Assembly (NCBI RefSeq): GCF_038446525.1
Contig: NZ_CP151792.1
Span: forward strand, 2,418,001 to 2,482,000
Direction: 5' to 3'
Origin: Methanolobus sp. ZRKC5
GTDB taxonomy: Archaea > Halobacteriota > Methanosarcinia > Methanosarcinales > Methanosarcinaceae
Length of the DNA: 64,000 nt
The notes beneath the pieces were generated by a model. The model was not told the origin of the DNA. It did not search any database and saw only the letters and a program-made list of their open reading frames with translations. The translations under genes and the position numbers were made by a program. The stretch's first letter is position 1; every line of letters starts with the position of its first letter. Of this stretch, positions 63,359 to 64,000 are shown in pieces.

Positions 63359-64000
63359 TTATCTTATTCCAAGACGTCTTCCAAGTTTATTCAAATGACC
63401 GACAAACATCTGTTTTACAACAAAGGACGTTGGAGTTTTTCCACCACCGGGACTGGTATGGCCTTTGCGTATGGCATCAAGCACAGCTTCAACTGTTCCG
63501 GACTCTGCGTCTATATTTGTATATGACCTGCCAACCATCTCTGCTTCGTGAGAATCACTTCCACCGACCATGGGAAATCCCAGTTCCTGAGCAGCTTTTC
63601 TGGCTTTGTTATTTGGACCATCAGTTACACAACGGGAATTCAACACTTCCACTGCATCAGTATCCAGCCCTTCAACATAGCCGATGCCGTGGGATGTCAT
63701 TTTAAAAGGATGAGGAATAACTACAACAGCTCCCTGTTGTCGTGCTTTTTTGATGGTTTCTTCAGGACTTAGTCCCGGCTCTATAGGTTCACGGATACCA
63801 AGTACAAGAATATGACCTTTGGATGAACTTACTTCCACCCCTGGTATGACAATAATATCCGAACCGATTTCCTTTGCCCTTCTGGAACATTCCATGCCAC
63901 CTTCTATGACATCATGATCACATATGGCAAAACCGTCAAGCCCGTTTTTGGATGCATATTCAAGAATATTATCAAGACTGGCATTGCTATCTTTTGAATA
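63359..64000 (-). CDS. PHP-domain phosphoesterase, 5' end outside window
   Basis: The 213 visible codons run to the window edge without a start. PHP-domain (polymerase and histidinol phosphatase) motifs are AICDHDVIEGG, VIPGVEVSSSKGHILVLG, VVIPHPFKM and VGGSDSHEAEMVG, all with metal-binding His/Asp/Glu. The first motif (HxH) lies beyond the edge. Such archaeal proteins are metal-dependent phosphoesterases with unclear substrates. The C-terminus is basic (HLNKLGRRLGIR). It converges on the DmrX-like gene. Confidence 0.85.
   Translation of the reverse strand, partial: YSKDSNASLDNILEYASKNGLDGFAICDHDVIEGGMECSRRAKEIGSDIIVIPGVEVSSSKGHILVLGIREPIEPGLSPEETIKKARQQGAVVVIPHPFKMTSHGIGYVEGLDTDAVEVLNSRCVTDGPNNKARKAAQELGFPMVGGSDSHEAEMVGRSYTNIDAESGTVEAVLDAIRKGHTSPGGGKTPTSFVVKQMFVGHLNKLGRRLGIR

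Overview
This 64 kb window comes from a methylotrophic methanogenic archaeon of the Methanosarcinaceae. The gene set fits a Methanolobus/Methanococcoides-type organism, but the genus is an inference. The evidence is methanol methyltransferase genes (3' end of mtaB, complete mtaA), membrane-bound heterodisulfide reductase hdrED, a methanogenesis-marker-9 protein, a dihydromethanopterin-reductase-type flavoprotein, archaeal MCM, deoxyhypusine synthase, archaeal RNase P RNA, TATA-box promoters and a C/D-box sRNA. No CRISPR array and no tRNA or rRNA gene was found.

Layout. 1-3.9 kb: methanol activation (mtaB end, hydantoinase-family protein, mtaA behind a duplicated promoter element). 3.7-8.1 kb: a small Sm-like protein, then lhr helicase, metallophosphoesterase and a membrane protein in one operon. 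8.4-10.4 kb: an IS5-type element inside a frameshifted membrane-protein gene. 10.7-12.4 kb: deoxyhypusine synthase, pyrF and a C/D-box sRNA. 12.4-26.7 kb: a polyphosphate island next to a MamK-like actin and a long coiled-coil partner. It holds Ppx, PPK1, a membrane CHAD protein, a ferredoxin with a very basic tail, an MgtC-like membrane protein, a tandem PPK2 and a CYTH-HD fusion. A second, identical IS5 transposase copy and an acquired DUF4256 gene interrupt this island. 26.8-39 kb: chemotaxis and sensing genes (GNAT, CheR, CheW, a soluble MCP, a broken second MCP, a broken HTH-PAS regulator), cut by an IS66-type and an IS630-type element. 39-44 kb: pyruvate carboxylase pycB-pycA, birA and an S-layer-related protein. 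44-49 kb: two coiled-coil proteins, DUF424, MCM and a TrmJ-type methyltransferase. 49-54 kb: hdrE-hdrD, two DUF116 proteins, a geranylgeranyl-reductase-family gene and rnpB. 54-56 kb: two 194-bp MITEs in opposite orientation flanking small genes, then a GDT1-family transporter. 56-60 kb: an FMN glutamate-synthase-family protein, a zinc-ribbon protein and glutamate dehydrogenase. 59.9-63.3 kb: a methanopterin-linked operon (marker 9, CitG-like, DUF447, DmrX-like). The window ends inside a PHP-domain gene.

How the genes fit together. MtaA/MtaB move methyl groups from methanol to coenzyme M and HdrDE reduces the heterodisulfide. PycAB makes oxaloacetate after BirA biotinylates PycB. GltS-like and Gdh proteins handle glutamate. 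The most unusual part is the 12.4-26.7 kb island, where enzymes that make, use and bind polyphosphate sit beside a MamK-family actin and its coiled-coil partner. I infer a possible system for making and positioning polyphosphate granules. The other strong signal is recent mobile-element activity: three IS families and two MITEs, all with visible target duplications. Removing the IS computationally restores the disrupted reading frames, to the base.
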